A DNA stretch of 7,942 bases from CAYUKK01 sp964445305. Lineage in GTDB: Bacteria; Acidobacteriota; Aminicenantia; Aminicenantales; UBA8522. The stretch covers positions 1-7,942 of the forward strand of contig CAYUKK010000225.1 of the NCBI GenBank assembly GCA_964445305.1. Reading direction: 5' to 3'. Positions 1 through 6,583 of the stretch are shown here, piece by piece. Within the stretch, counting starts at the first letter, position 1; every line of letters starts with the position of its first letter. The position numbers and the translations under genes are program-made. The notes under the pieces were generated by a model. That model worked only from the letters and a program-made list of their open reading frames with translations, was not told where the DNA came from and ran no database searches.

Positions 1-128
1 AGGCCGGGACCTCCAGAGCTATTTCGAGTCGACCGCCCCATTTGTTCAACGCGGCGGCGCATCTCGGCGACCCTGGCTTTGGCCTCGTCCATTTCGTAAT
101 GGCCAGCAAAGGTGGAGCCCGTCGTCAA
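1..128 (-). CDS. Unidentified open reading frame, cut by left edge
   Basis: This minus-strand frame stays open from the tRNA 3' end to the left edge, while the other two minus frames hit stops. Its codons resemble those of the neighbouring genes (GAG, GCC, GTC, CGC). From the TTG at 128-126 it reads through the stretch GHYEMDEAKARVAEMRRRVE, which looks like a charged helix. No ATG or GTG is available before the ATG at 92-90. TTG at 128 is the first conventional start and has no strong ribosome-binding site. The coding-like character continues upstream to about position 206, so the true start is unsettled. The frame could be a small protein behind the tRNA, the end of a decayed gene, or chance. 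I do not recognise the family. Confidence 0.25.
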   Translation of the reverse strand, partial: MTTGSTFAGHYEMDEAKARVAEMRRRVEQMGRSTRNSSGGPG

Positions 129-215
129 CTCTCGGATGGGATCCTGGAGAGTCTCGGTCGGAACGGATTTGTGGAAACGGTTTAACTCCAGAAACCCCTT
201 CGAAAAAAATGGAGG

Positions 216-292
<77 letters not shown>

Positions 293-303
293 ATATCATC
301 TGT

Positions 304-331
304 ATTATAGCAAAATCATCGCCCTTGTCAA
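304..331 (-). promoter_or_regulatory. Sigma-70 promoter of the tRNA-fMet gene
   Basis: Read on the minus strand, a perfect TTGACA (331-326) is followed after 16 nt by a perfect TATAAT (309-304). A TG one base upstream of the -10 box makes it an extended -10. The expected start of transcription is near 297, about 5 nt before the mature tRNA 5' end at 292, so only a very short leader would need removal by RNase P. Confidence 0.85.
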
Positions 332-355
332 AGGACTCTGGCGGGGAAAAAAATC

Positions 356-385
356 TTGACATCGCCAAAATCGAAAAAATATAAT
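356..385 (+). promoter_or_regulatory. Sigma-70 promoter of the nuoJKLMN operon
   Basis: A perfect TTGACA (356-361) and a perfect TATAAT (380-385) are separated by 18 nt. The expected transcription start is around 391-393, only about 7-9 nt before the nuoJ ATG at 400. Its -35 box lies 24 nt from the -35 box of the divergent tRNA promoter. The position implies that nuoJ is the first gene of its transcript. Confidence 0.85.
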
Positions 386-399
386 GGGAAACCTAAAAA

Positions 400-909
400 A
401 TGGCTATATTCCTCTTTTTCTTGCTGGCGTTTCTGTGCGTGGGTTCCATTTTGGCCATGATCATTTCCAGAAATCAAGCCCATAATGCCCTTTTTCTTGT
501 CCTGGCTTTTGCCTCCCTGGCTGGGTTGTTTGGACTTCTTGACGCGCCCTTCATTGCCGCCATTCAAGTCATCATTTATGCCGGTGCCATCATGGTCCTT
601 TTCCTCTTCGTCATCATGATGATCAACCTCAAAGAAGGAATTCCGGCGGAAAGAAAAAGATGGACCGTCCGCCTGTCCATTTTTCTTGCGCTTCTGCTCT
701 TCTTCCAGCTTGCTCTGGCCATCCGGGGAGCGGTCGCTTCTTTCAGCCGACCCTCAGCTGAGCCAGCCTCCGCTTCCCTCGGCAGCGTAACCGAACTCGG
801 ACGCCTCCTTTTTACGGATTACCTTTATCCTTTTGAAATTACGTCGCTTCTCATCATTGCTGCCCTCGTCGGGGCCATGGTGCTAGTCAAGAAAAAGGAC
901 GGAATATGA
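400..909 (+). CDS. nuoJ: NADH-quinone oxidoreductase subunit J
   Basis: NuoJ is a membrane subunit of respiratory complex I that joins the quinone-binding region to the proton-pumping antiporter subunits. The product has 169 residues and about five membrane helices, near residues 2-22, 29-48, 52-75, 90-110 and 146-164. Helix 3 carries the family signature QVIIYAGAIMVLFLFVIMM (residues 56-74), including the conserved Tyr60 at the flexible helix linked to coupling. The N-terminal SRNQAHNALFLVLAF segment is also typical. The ATG at 400 fits the family N-terminus. There is no good Shine-Dalgarno sequence, and the predicted transcript begins only a few bases upstream. The stop overlaps the nuoK start as ATGA. 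It is slightly shorter than the E. coli protein (184 residues), mainly in the loop after helix 4. Confidence 0.96.
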   Translation: MAIFLFFLLAFLCVGSILAMIISRNQAHNALFLVLAFASLAGLFGLLDAPFIAAIQVIIYAGAIMVLFLFVIMMINLKEGIPAERKRWTVRLSIFLALLLFFQLALAIRGAVASFSRPSAEPASASLGSVTELGRLLFTDYLYPFEITSLLIIAALVGAMVLVKKKDGI

Positions 910-1208
910 TACCCGTCAGCTATTTCTTCATTTTAAGCTTGCTCCTGTTCGCGCTGGGAGTCATTGCCTTCTTCGCCAAGCGGGACCTCATCACGATGTT
1001 CATGGCTGTCGAGGTCATGCTGAATGCCGCTAACCTCGCTTTTATTGCCCTGGCCAAGGCCACTCAGTTGCTCCACGGACAGGTGGTCGTCTTCTTCATC
1101 ATCACTGTAGCAGCGGCAGAGGCGGCTGTCGGTCTGGCCATCATTCTCCTCCTTTTCCGCCAGAAAAGGACGATCAAAGCAGAGGAATTCAACCAGATGA
1201 AAGGGTAA
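906..1208 (+). CDS. nuoK: NADH-quinone oxidoreductase subunit K
   Basis: NuoK is the small three-helix membrane subunit of complex I, homologous to MrpC, lying between NuoJ and NuoN. At exactly 100 residues it matches the usual family length and starts with the common MIP. The two membrane glutamates needed for proton transfer are present: Glu36 in AVEVMLNAANLAF and Glu72 in VAAAEAAVGLAI. The ATG overlaps the nuoJ stop by 4 nt, which suggests translational coupling, and an AAGGA ribosome-binding site (895-899) sits 6 nt upstream. The end is followed one base later by nuoL. Confidence 0.97.
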   Translation: MIPVSYFFILSLLLFALGVIAFFAKRDLITMFMAVEVMLNAANLAFIALAKATQLLHGQVVVFFIITVAAAEAAVGLAIILLLFRQKRTIKAEEFNQMKG

Positions 1209-1209
1209 C

Positions 1210-3126
1210 ATGACGGATTCGTTCTGGCTCATCCCGTTTATCCCCGGGGCGAGCGCCTTTGTCCTCGCCGTCTTCGGCCGCTGGCTCTCCAAAAAGTGGG
1301 TTTCCTGGCAGGCGTGCCTATCGGTCCTTGCCTCTTTTATTTTTTCGGCCATCGCCTTTTTCGGTCTCCTCAGAGTCGAACCTGAAAGCTTACCCATCAT
1401 CAAAACGCTTTTCGCCTGGATTATTTCGGGAAGCTTCTCCGCCAACCTCTCCCTTCAGCTCGACCCGCTTTCCTCAGTCATGGCCCTCGTCGTCACGGGC
1501 GTTGGTTTCCTCATCCATGTCTATTCTATCGGCTACATGGGCCAAGACAAGGGCTATACAAGGTACTTCACTTATCTTAACCTCTTCGTTTTCGCCATGC
1601 TCCTCCTCGTCATGGCTTCCAACATTGTCCTGATGTTCGTCGGCTGGGAGGGGGTCGGGTTGTGCTCCTACCTCCTCATCGGGTTCTGGTTCGAAAAGCA
1701 TTCGGCGGCCAACGCCGGGAAGAAAGCTTTCCTCGTCAACCGAATCGGTGATGCTGCTTTTATCCTCGGTATGTTTTTCCTCATCTTCCATGTCGGAAGC
1801 ACCGAGTTTGGGGTCATTGATGCAGCTCTCCGGGGAGGTCATCTCAGCGCCGGAGTAGCTACCCTCATCGCTCTTCTCCTTTTTGTTGGCGCCACGGGAA
1901 AGTCGGCTCAGATACCGCTTTATGTCTGGCTTCCCGATGCCATGGAGGGCCCGACGCCGGTGAGCGCCCTCATCCATGCGGCGACCATGGTCACCGCCGG
2001 CGTCTATATGGTTAGCCGGATGAACGCTCTCTACAGCCTTTCCCCCGAGGCGGCCCAGGTCGTCGCCGTCGTCGGCGCTCTGACCGCGATCTTTGCGGCA
2101 ACCATGGCCCTCACCCACAATGACATCAAACGCGTTCTGGCCTACTCGACGATCAGCCAGATTGGCTACATGTTCATGGGCTGCGGCGTGGGTGCCTACG
2201 CGGCCGGGATGTTCCACCTCTACACGCACGCCTTCTTCAAGAGCCTTCTGTTTCTAGCCGCAGGAAGTGTCATGCACGCTCTGTCTGGCGAGCTCGACAT
2301 GCGCAAGATGGGAGGATTGCGCAAGTACCTTCCCCTCACCTATCCAACCTTCCTGGTGGGTGCGATTGCCATCGCTGGTGTTCCTTTCCTGTCCGGGTTC
2401 TTCTCCAAAGATGCCATCTTAACGCAGGCCTTTGCTCGGGGTCAGTATTTTATCTGGGCACTCGGGGTCATGGGAGCCATTCTGACAGCGTTTTACATGT
2501 TCCGGCTCATTTTCCTGACCTTCCATGGTGAGGAGCGTCTCGACCCCAAAGCCAAAGAACACCTCCATGAATCGCCGCCGGTGATGACCGTTCCCCTCAT
2601 CATCCTCGCCTTTTTCTCGGTCGTCGCTGGATACATCGGGCTCCCGGTCGTTTTCGGCGAGAAGGCCAACCTGTTCGATCGTTTCCTTGCGCCGGTCCTC
2701 GCGCCGACTCATGGAACTGGTATGCATGAGGCTCACCCGGCTGCGAGCACGGAATGGCTGCTCATTCTTCTTTCCGTGGTTGTCGCCTTGAGCGGGATCT
2801 ATATTGCTTACGTCTTTTACCTCAAGAGGCCCCAGACGCCCCATAACCTCGTCCGTCGCTTCCCCGGCATCTACAGGCTTCTCTATAACAAGTATTACGT
2901 TGACGAGATTTATAACGCCGCCTTCGTCAACACGACCATCCGGGGCTCGGAGGTTGTTTACCATCGTTTTGATTTGGGCATCATTGATGGCACAATCAAC
3001 GCTACTGGCGAGGCGACAGGACTGGCCGGCCGGTGGCTGAGCCTGCTCCAGAGTGGGCTGGTGAAAGACTATGCTCTGGTCTTCCTTGTGGGCGTGATTA
3101 TCCTTCTCGGATATCTGGTGTTTTAG
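1210..3126 (+). CDS. nuoL: NADH-quinone oxidoreductase subunit L
   Basis: NuoL is the distal antiporter-like proton channel of complex I. The 638-residue product has about 16 membrane helices. The proton-path residues are in place: Glu147 in VGWEGVGLCSYLLIGFW, Lys231 in GATGKSAQIPLYVWLPDAM, His255 in SALIHAATMVTAGVY, Lys307 in HNDIKRVLAYSTISQ, Lys344 in HAFFKSLLFL, and Lys400-Asp401 in SGFFSKDAI. The C-terminus (about 540-638) has the NuoL-specific extension with LYNKYYVDEIYN, the long amphipathic lateral helix and a last membrane anchor. This separates it from MrpA-type antiporters and from NuoM/N. The start lies one base after the nuoK stop, with AAAGGG (1200-1205) 4 nt before the ATG. It is slightly longer than E. 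coli NuoL (613), with extra length in the histidine- and alanine-containing loop near 495-515. Confidence 0.97.
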   Translation: MTDSFWLIPFIPGASAFVLAVFGRWLSKKWVSWQACLSVLASFIFSAIAFFGLLRVEPESLPIIKTLFAWIISGSFSANLSLQLDPLSSVMALVVTGVGFLIHVYSIGYMGQDKGYTRYFTYLNLFVFAMLLLVMASNIVLMFVGWEGVGLCSYLLIGFWFEKHSAANAGKKAFLVNRIGDAAFILGMFFLIFHVGSTEFGVIDAALRGGHLSAGVATLIALLLFVGATGKSAQIPLYVWLPDAMEGPTPVSALIHAATMVTAGVYMVSRMNALYSLSPEAAQVVAVVGALTAIFAATMALTHNDIKRVLAYSTISQIGYMFMGCGVGAYAAGMFHLYTHAFFKSLLFLAAGSVMHALSGELDMRKMGGLRKYLPLTYPTFLVGAIAIAGVPFLSGFFSKDAILTQAFARGQYFIWALGVMGAILTAFYMFRLIFLTFHGEERLDPKAKEHLHESPPVMTVPLIILAFFSVVAGYIGLPVVFGEKANLFDRFLAPVLAPTHGTGMHEAHPAASTEWLLILLSVVVALSGIYIAYVFYLKRPQTPHNLVRRFPGIYRLLYNKYYVDEIYNAAFVNTTIRGSEVVYHRFDLGIIDGTINATGEATGLAGRWLSLLQSGLVKDYALVFLVGVIILLGYLVF

Positions 3127-3147
3127 AGTTGAGGATATGAACAGAAG

Positions 3148-4764
3148 ATGACACATTGGCCACTCCTGAGCATCATTACCTTCCTGCCGCTGGCGGGGGC
3201 GATCCTGCTCATCTTCCTGCCCAGTGAAAAGAAGAACATGCTGCGCGGAAGTGCTCTCTTTATGACCGTCATCACCTTTGCCATATCGCTCCTCCTCTAT
3301 TTCCATTTTGATGCCACAACCGCCGCGCCCCAGTTCGAGGAAAAATCAGCCTGGCTCGGTTACGGCATTTCCTATCATCTCGGCATCGACGGGATCAGCC
3401 TATACCTTGTACTCCTAACAACGTTCCTCCTTCCCATCGCTGTCCTGTCCTCGTGGACTTACATCGAGAAGAGAATCAAGGAATACCTCATATTCCTGCT
3501 CCTTCTCGAAACTGGCATCATCGGCGTTTTTGTCTCGCTCAACTTGTTCCTTTTCTATGTCTTCTGGGAAGCGATGCTTATTCCTATGTACTTCCTCATC
3601 GGCGTCTGGGGCGGTCCACGCCGCATCTACGCCACGCTCAAATTCGTCCTCATGACCATGTTCGGTAGCCTGCTTATGCTCGTAGCCATTTTTGTCCTTT
3701 ATGTCTATTATTACCGGGCCACAGGAATTTATTCTTTCAATATCCTTGACCACTACCAGCTCCTGCTAAACCCCGGAGTTCAGGCGTGGTTATTCTTAGC
3801 TTTTGCCCTCGCTTTCGCCATTAAGGTTCCCATGTTCCCCTTCCACACCTGGCTTCCCGATGCTCACGTCGAGGCGCCAACTGCCGGCTCGGTCCTCTTG
3901 GCTGCCGTCCTGCTGAAGATGGGGACATACGGGTTTCTGAGGTTTGCCCTGCCGCTGTTTCCTGACGCCGTAGATAGATTTTTACCGCTTCTTGTCGGGC
4001 TCAGCTTGATTGGGATTATCTACGGCGGACTGATGGCCCTCATCCAGAAGGATGTTAAATCGCTGGTCGCTTATTCAAGCGTCAGCCACATGGGGCTCAT
4101 CATGCTGGCTGTTTTCGCCCTGAATGTCGAGGGGATAGAGGGCGCTATCTACCAGATGCTCAACCACGGCTTGAGCACGGGGGCCCTCTTCCTCATCGTC
4201 GGCATCCTTTATGAACGGGCGCATACCCGCCTGATCAAGGATTTTGGCGGAGTGAGCCGTCAGATGCCCGTTTTCGCGGCCTTCTTCCTCGTCTGCATGC
4301 TCTCTTCGGTCGGATTGCCGGGGCTCAACGGGTTTGTTGGTGAAGTGTTGTGCCTTTTCGGCGTATTCCGAGTCAGCCCGCTCCAGGCAGTATTTGCCGT
4401 GACAACCGTCATCTTGGCTGCCGCTTATCTCCTCTGGATGTACCAGCGGGTCATGCACGGTCCAATCACCAACGAGAAGGTGAAGACGTTCAAGGATATG
4501 AACCGGCGAGAGATTATCTATCTCGTGCCCATTGTCGTCATGATGTTCTGGATGGGTATCTATCCACAGACGTTCCTCCGCAAAATGGACACTTCCGTCG
4601 TCCACCTGCTCAATCATATCAAGAGCCGGGAGAGGGTGTTCGTCCAGAAGACTGCCGACGAGCCAGCCAGAATAACAGATAGAGCCGAAGAGAAGCCAGC
4701 GTTGCCCGGTGAATCCGCAAACCCACCCAAACCAGAAGCAAAGGGAGGAAACCTGGATGAATAG
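3148..4764 (+). CDS. nuoM: NADH-quinone oxidoreductase subunit M
   Basis: NuoM is the middle antiporter-like proton channel of complex I. The 538-residue product has about 14 membrane helices. Visible functional residues are Glu141 in FYVFWEAMLIPMYFLIG, Lys226 in FAIKVPMFPFHTWLPDAH, Lys257 in LLKMGTYGF, the KDVKSLVAYSSVSHMG segment (301-316), His340 in MLNHGLSTGALF, and Glu399 in LNGFVGE. The last ~48 residues (491-538) form a charged, proline-rich hydrophilic tail not usual for the family (E. coli NuoM has about 509 residues). The start at 3148 suits the family N-terminus, but spacing to the nearest purine-rich site, GAGG at 3131-3134, is long at 13 nt. A four-codon frame ends across this start. 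The last codons contain the ribosome-binding site of nuoN. Confidence 0.97.
   Translation: MTHWPLLSIITFLPLAGAILLIFLPSEKKNMLRGSALFMTVITFAISLLLYFHFDATTAAPQFEEKSAWLGYGISYHLGIDGISLYLVLLTTFLLPIAVLSSWTYIEKRIKEYLIFLLLLETGIIGVFVSLNLFLFYVFWEAMLIPMYFLIGVWGGPRRIYATLKFVLMTMFGSLLMLVAIFVLYVYYYRATGIYSFNILDHYQLLLNPGVQAWLFLAFALAFAIKVPMFPFHTWLPDAHVEAPTAGSVLLAAVLLKMGTYGFLRFALPLFPDAVDRFLPLLVGLSLIGIIYGGLMALIQKDVKSLVAYSSVSHMGLIMLAVFALNVEGIEGAIYQMLNHGLSTGALFLIVGILYERAHTRLIKDFGGVSRQMPVFAAFFLVCMLSSVGLPGLNGFVGEVLCLFGVFRVSPLQAVFAVTTVILAAAYLLWMYQRVMHGPITNEKVKTFKDMNRREIIYLVPIVVMMFWMGIYPQTFLRKMDTSVVHLLNHIKSRERVFVQKTADEPARITDRAEEKPALPGESANPPKPEAKGGNLDE
4743..4748 (+). promoter_or_regulatory. Ribosome-binding site fixing the nuoN start
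   Basis: GGGAGG lies 8 nt before the ATG at 4757, inside the end of nuoM. It is the strongest Shine-Dalgarno sequence in the operon. It favours 4757 over an in-frame GTG at 4709, which would add a hydrophilic 16-residue leader that NuoN proteins do not have. Confidence 0.8.
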
Positions 4765-6193
4765 CCCGGCCGCATTCCTGCCCCTTGTCACCATTGTCGT
4801 CGGCGCCCTGGCTGTCCTCCTTCTCGAAGTCACCCTCAAGAAAGAGAACAAGAATTATCTTGGCTACATCTCCCTCGCTTTCCTGGCAGGAAGTGGGGGG
4901 CTGTGCGTTAGATTCTGGAATGGAGCCTATTCTTTCTTCAATCAGAGCCTTTATCTCGATAACCTGGCCCTCCTCTTCTTCCTGCTCTTCTCGCTTGCTG
5001 GCGGGCTGGTCATCCTTCTCAGCCTCAAGTACATCGCCGACCAAGAAGCTAATCATGGCGAATTCTATGCGCTCTTGCTTCTTGCCCTCTCCGGAATGAT
5101 GGTCATGGCCTCCTCCCCCGACTTGCTCGTCATTTTCCTCGGCCTCGAGGTTCTGTCGGTTAGCTCCTACGCCCTGGCCGGTTTGAGGAGGAAAGACACC
5201 AAATCTTCGGAGGCAGCGCTCAAGTACTTTCTCCTCGGCAGCTTCGCCAGCGCTTTCCTGGTGCTCGGGCTGGCGTTTCTTTATGGTGCTGGCCGCTCCC
5301 TCGTCATATCGAATATCATCGATTATTTCCAGGCTGACAGCGCTCAAAAAGAACTCGGCCTCATCGGGCTGGCCCTCGTTCTCATCGGGTTTGCGTTCAA
5401 GATTGCCCTCGTCCCCTTCCACATGTGGACGCCCGATGTCTATGAGGGCGCGCCAACGCCCATCACGGCGTTTTTCTCAGTTGGACCTAAAGCGGCCGGA
5501 TTTTCGGTCTTGCTGCGCATTTTCCTCGATTTCTGGGGCGCCTCGGCCGAAACCCAGCTCGTCTTCTGGGTGCTGTGGACCCTCAGTGTCTTGACCATGA
5601 TTGTTGGCAACCTCGTCGCCTTGAGGCAGACCAACGTCAAGAGGATTCTGGCCTATTCCTCTATTGCCCATGCCGGATACATCCTCGTGGCGGTCCTGGC
5701 TGGAGACCAGACAAGCTTGGTCTTTTACTTGGCTGCCTATCTGTTCATGAATGTCGGGGCTTTCGCAGCGCTCATCGCAATGACCCGGAAGGGGCGGGAG
5801 TATGCCGAGCTCGAGGATTTTTCGGGCATCGGTTTTCAGTATCCCTGGATTGGAGGGACGTTCAGCGTCTTCCTCATTTCCCTGGCTGGGTTCCCGCCAA
5901 CAGCCGGTTTCTTGGCTAAATTCTACGTATTCAGCGCCGCGGTGCGGGCTGGGCTAGTCCCTCTGGTTGTCATCGGCGTTCTGGCCAGTCTGATTTCCGT
6001 TTTTTATTACCTGAGGATTATCGTTTACATGTATATGCGGGAACCTTCGCCGGAGCGCGAAGCTGTGCTCATCGACCAGGAAAACCCCGCCCTTTTCTTA
6101 GTGCTCTTCTTCTGCCTCTACGGCGTGCTCCAGCTGGGCATTTTCCCCGGCAATATCCTGACTATCATCCGGATGGCTGTTTCTCTCCTCTAA
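4757..6193 (+). CDS. nuoN: NADH-quinone oxidoreductase subunit N
   Basis: NuoN is the antiporter-like proton channel of complex I closest to NuoK. With the ATG at 4757 the product has 478 residues (E. coli NuoN about 485) and about 14 membrane helices. Proton-path residues are visible: Glu131 in FLGLEVLSVSSYALAG, Lys215 in FKIALVPFHMWTPDVYEG, Lys245 in SVGPKAAGF, the TNVKRILAYSSIAHAGY segment (292-308), and Lys388 in PPTAGFLAKFYVF. The start overlaps the nuoM stop by 8 nt (ATGAATAG), which fits coupled translation, and has a strong GGGAGG site. It is the last gene of the operon. Its stop is about 9 nt from the 3' end of the convergent rnpB gene, and I see no terminator of its own. Confidence 0.97.
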   Translation: MNSPAAFLPLVTIVVGALAVLLLEVTLKKENKNYLGYISLAFLAGSGGLCVRFWNGAYSFFNQSLYLDNLALLFFLLFSLAGGLVILLSLKYIADQEANHGEFYALLLLALSGMMVMASSPDLLVIFLGLEVLSVSSYALAGLRRKDTKSSEAALKYFLLGSFASAFLVLGLAFLYGAGRSLVISNIIDYFQADSAQKELGLIGLALVLIGFAFKIALVPFHMWTPDVYEGAPTPITAFFSVGPKAAGFSVLLRIFLDFWGASAETQLVFWVLWTLSVLTMIVGNLVALRQTNVKRILAYSSIAHAGYILVAVLAGDQTSLVFYLAAYLFMNVGAFAALIAMTRKGREYAELEDFSGIGFQYPWIGGTFSVFLISLAGFPPTAGFLAKFYVFSAAVRAGLVPLVVIGVLASLISVFYYLRIIVYMYMREPSPEREAVLIDQENPALFLVLFFCLYGVLQLGIFPGNILTIIRMAVSLL

Positions 6194-6196
6194 GAT

Positions 6197-6237
6197 AAAA
6201 AAGCAGGAGTGGGACGTAAGCCGAATTCTGTTCCTGC
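6197..6237 (-). terminator. Probable terminator at the rnpB 3' end
   Basis: On the minus strand GCAGGA (6237-6232) can pair with TCCTGC (6208-6203), followed at once by six T (6202-6197). The stem is only 6 bp and the loop is about 23 nt, so it is a weak intrinsic terminator. The downstream arm is also part of the 3' strand of the RNase P P1 helix, so P1 pairing and termination would compete during synthesis. Confidence 0.45.
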
Positions 6238-6583
6238 GCTGGACAGGGGCGGTTATTTGTCTTTCCCCCTGATTGCTCAGGGGGTTAAGCGACCTACCTT
6301 CCCCTTGGGACGGGCCATCCCGGATTGGGGCTCGTTTGGTCTTGCTCCGGATGGGGTTTACCCTGCCCCCGGTGTCACCATCGGGGCGGTGAGCTCTTAC
6401 CTCGCCTTTTCACCCTTGCCCGGAGAGGCTCACGCCTCCTCCGTCGGCGGTGTTTTTTCTGTGGCACTTTCCTCCGGTCGCCCGGAGTCGCTGTTAGCGA
6501 CCATCCTGCCCTGTGGAGTTCGGACTTTCCTCCCCCGTTTTCTCCGCCGGAGAAACGGGAGCAACCGCCTCGCCCACTCCTAC
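6203..6583 (-). ncRNA. rnpB: RNase P RNA, bacterial type A
   Basis: This is the catalytic RNA of RNase P, which cleaves 5' leaders from tRNA precursors. On the minus strand the conserved elements appear in order: GGAAAGTCCGAACTCC (CR-I), AGTGCCACAGAAA (6468-6456), GGTAAGAGCTCACC (6401-6388), GGAGCAAGACCAAA (6348-6335) and CAGAATTCGGCTTA near the 3' end (CR-V). Helix P1 pairs 6581-6573 with 6213-6205 over 9 bp. P4 pairs AAGTCCGAA (6527-6519) with TTCGGCTT (6225-6218), leaving the universally conserved bulged U at 6524. P3 is a strong hairpin around 6565-6530. The length of about 380 nt is typical of type A. Exact ends are inferred from P1, the upstream promoter and the downstream T run. Its 5' part overlaps the response-regulator reading frame. 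Confidence 0.96.

Noticed and set aside
203..215. Run of seven T after the tRNA as an intrinsic terminator
   Set aside because: No stable hairpin lies directly before it. The only local pairing is a 5-bp CTCCA/TGGAG with a long loop on the wrong side of the T run.
1474..2229. Long minus-strand open frame within nuoL, with similar ones at 2419-3306, 4075-4851 and 4619-5422
   Set aside because: They lie opposite strongly conserved nuo genes. Their glutamate-, aspartate- and histidine-rich composition is what the reverse complement of membrane-protein codons produces.
4709..4756. Upstream GTG start for nuoN, adding 16 residues
   Set aside because: It has no ribosome-binding site, gives a hydrophilic leader foreign to NuoN, and would overlap nuoM by 56 nt. 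The ATG at 4757 has a strong GGGAGG at good spacing.
400..6193. Mrp-type Na+/H+ antiporter or formate hydrogenlyase/hydrogenase membrane module instead of complex I
   Set aside because: The NuoJ and NuoK signatures, three distinct antiporter-like subunits in L-M-N order, and the NuoL C-terminal lateral helix fit complex I better. No Mrp D-G-type small subunits or hydrogenase genes are present.
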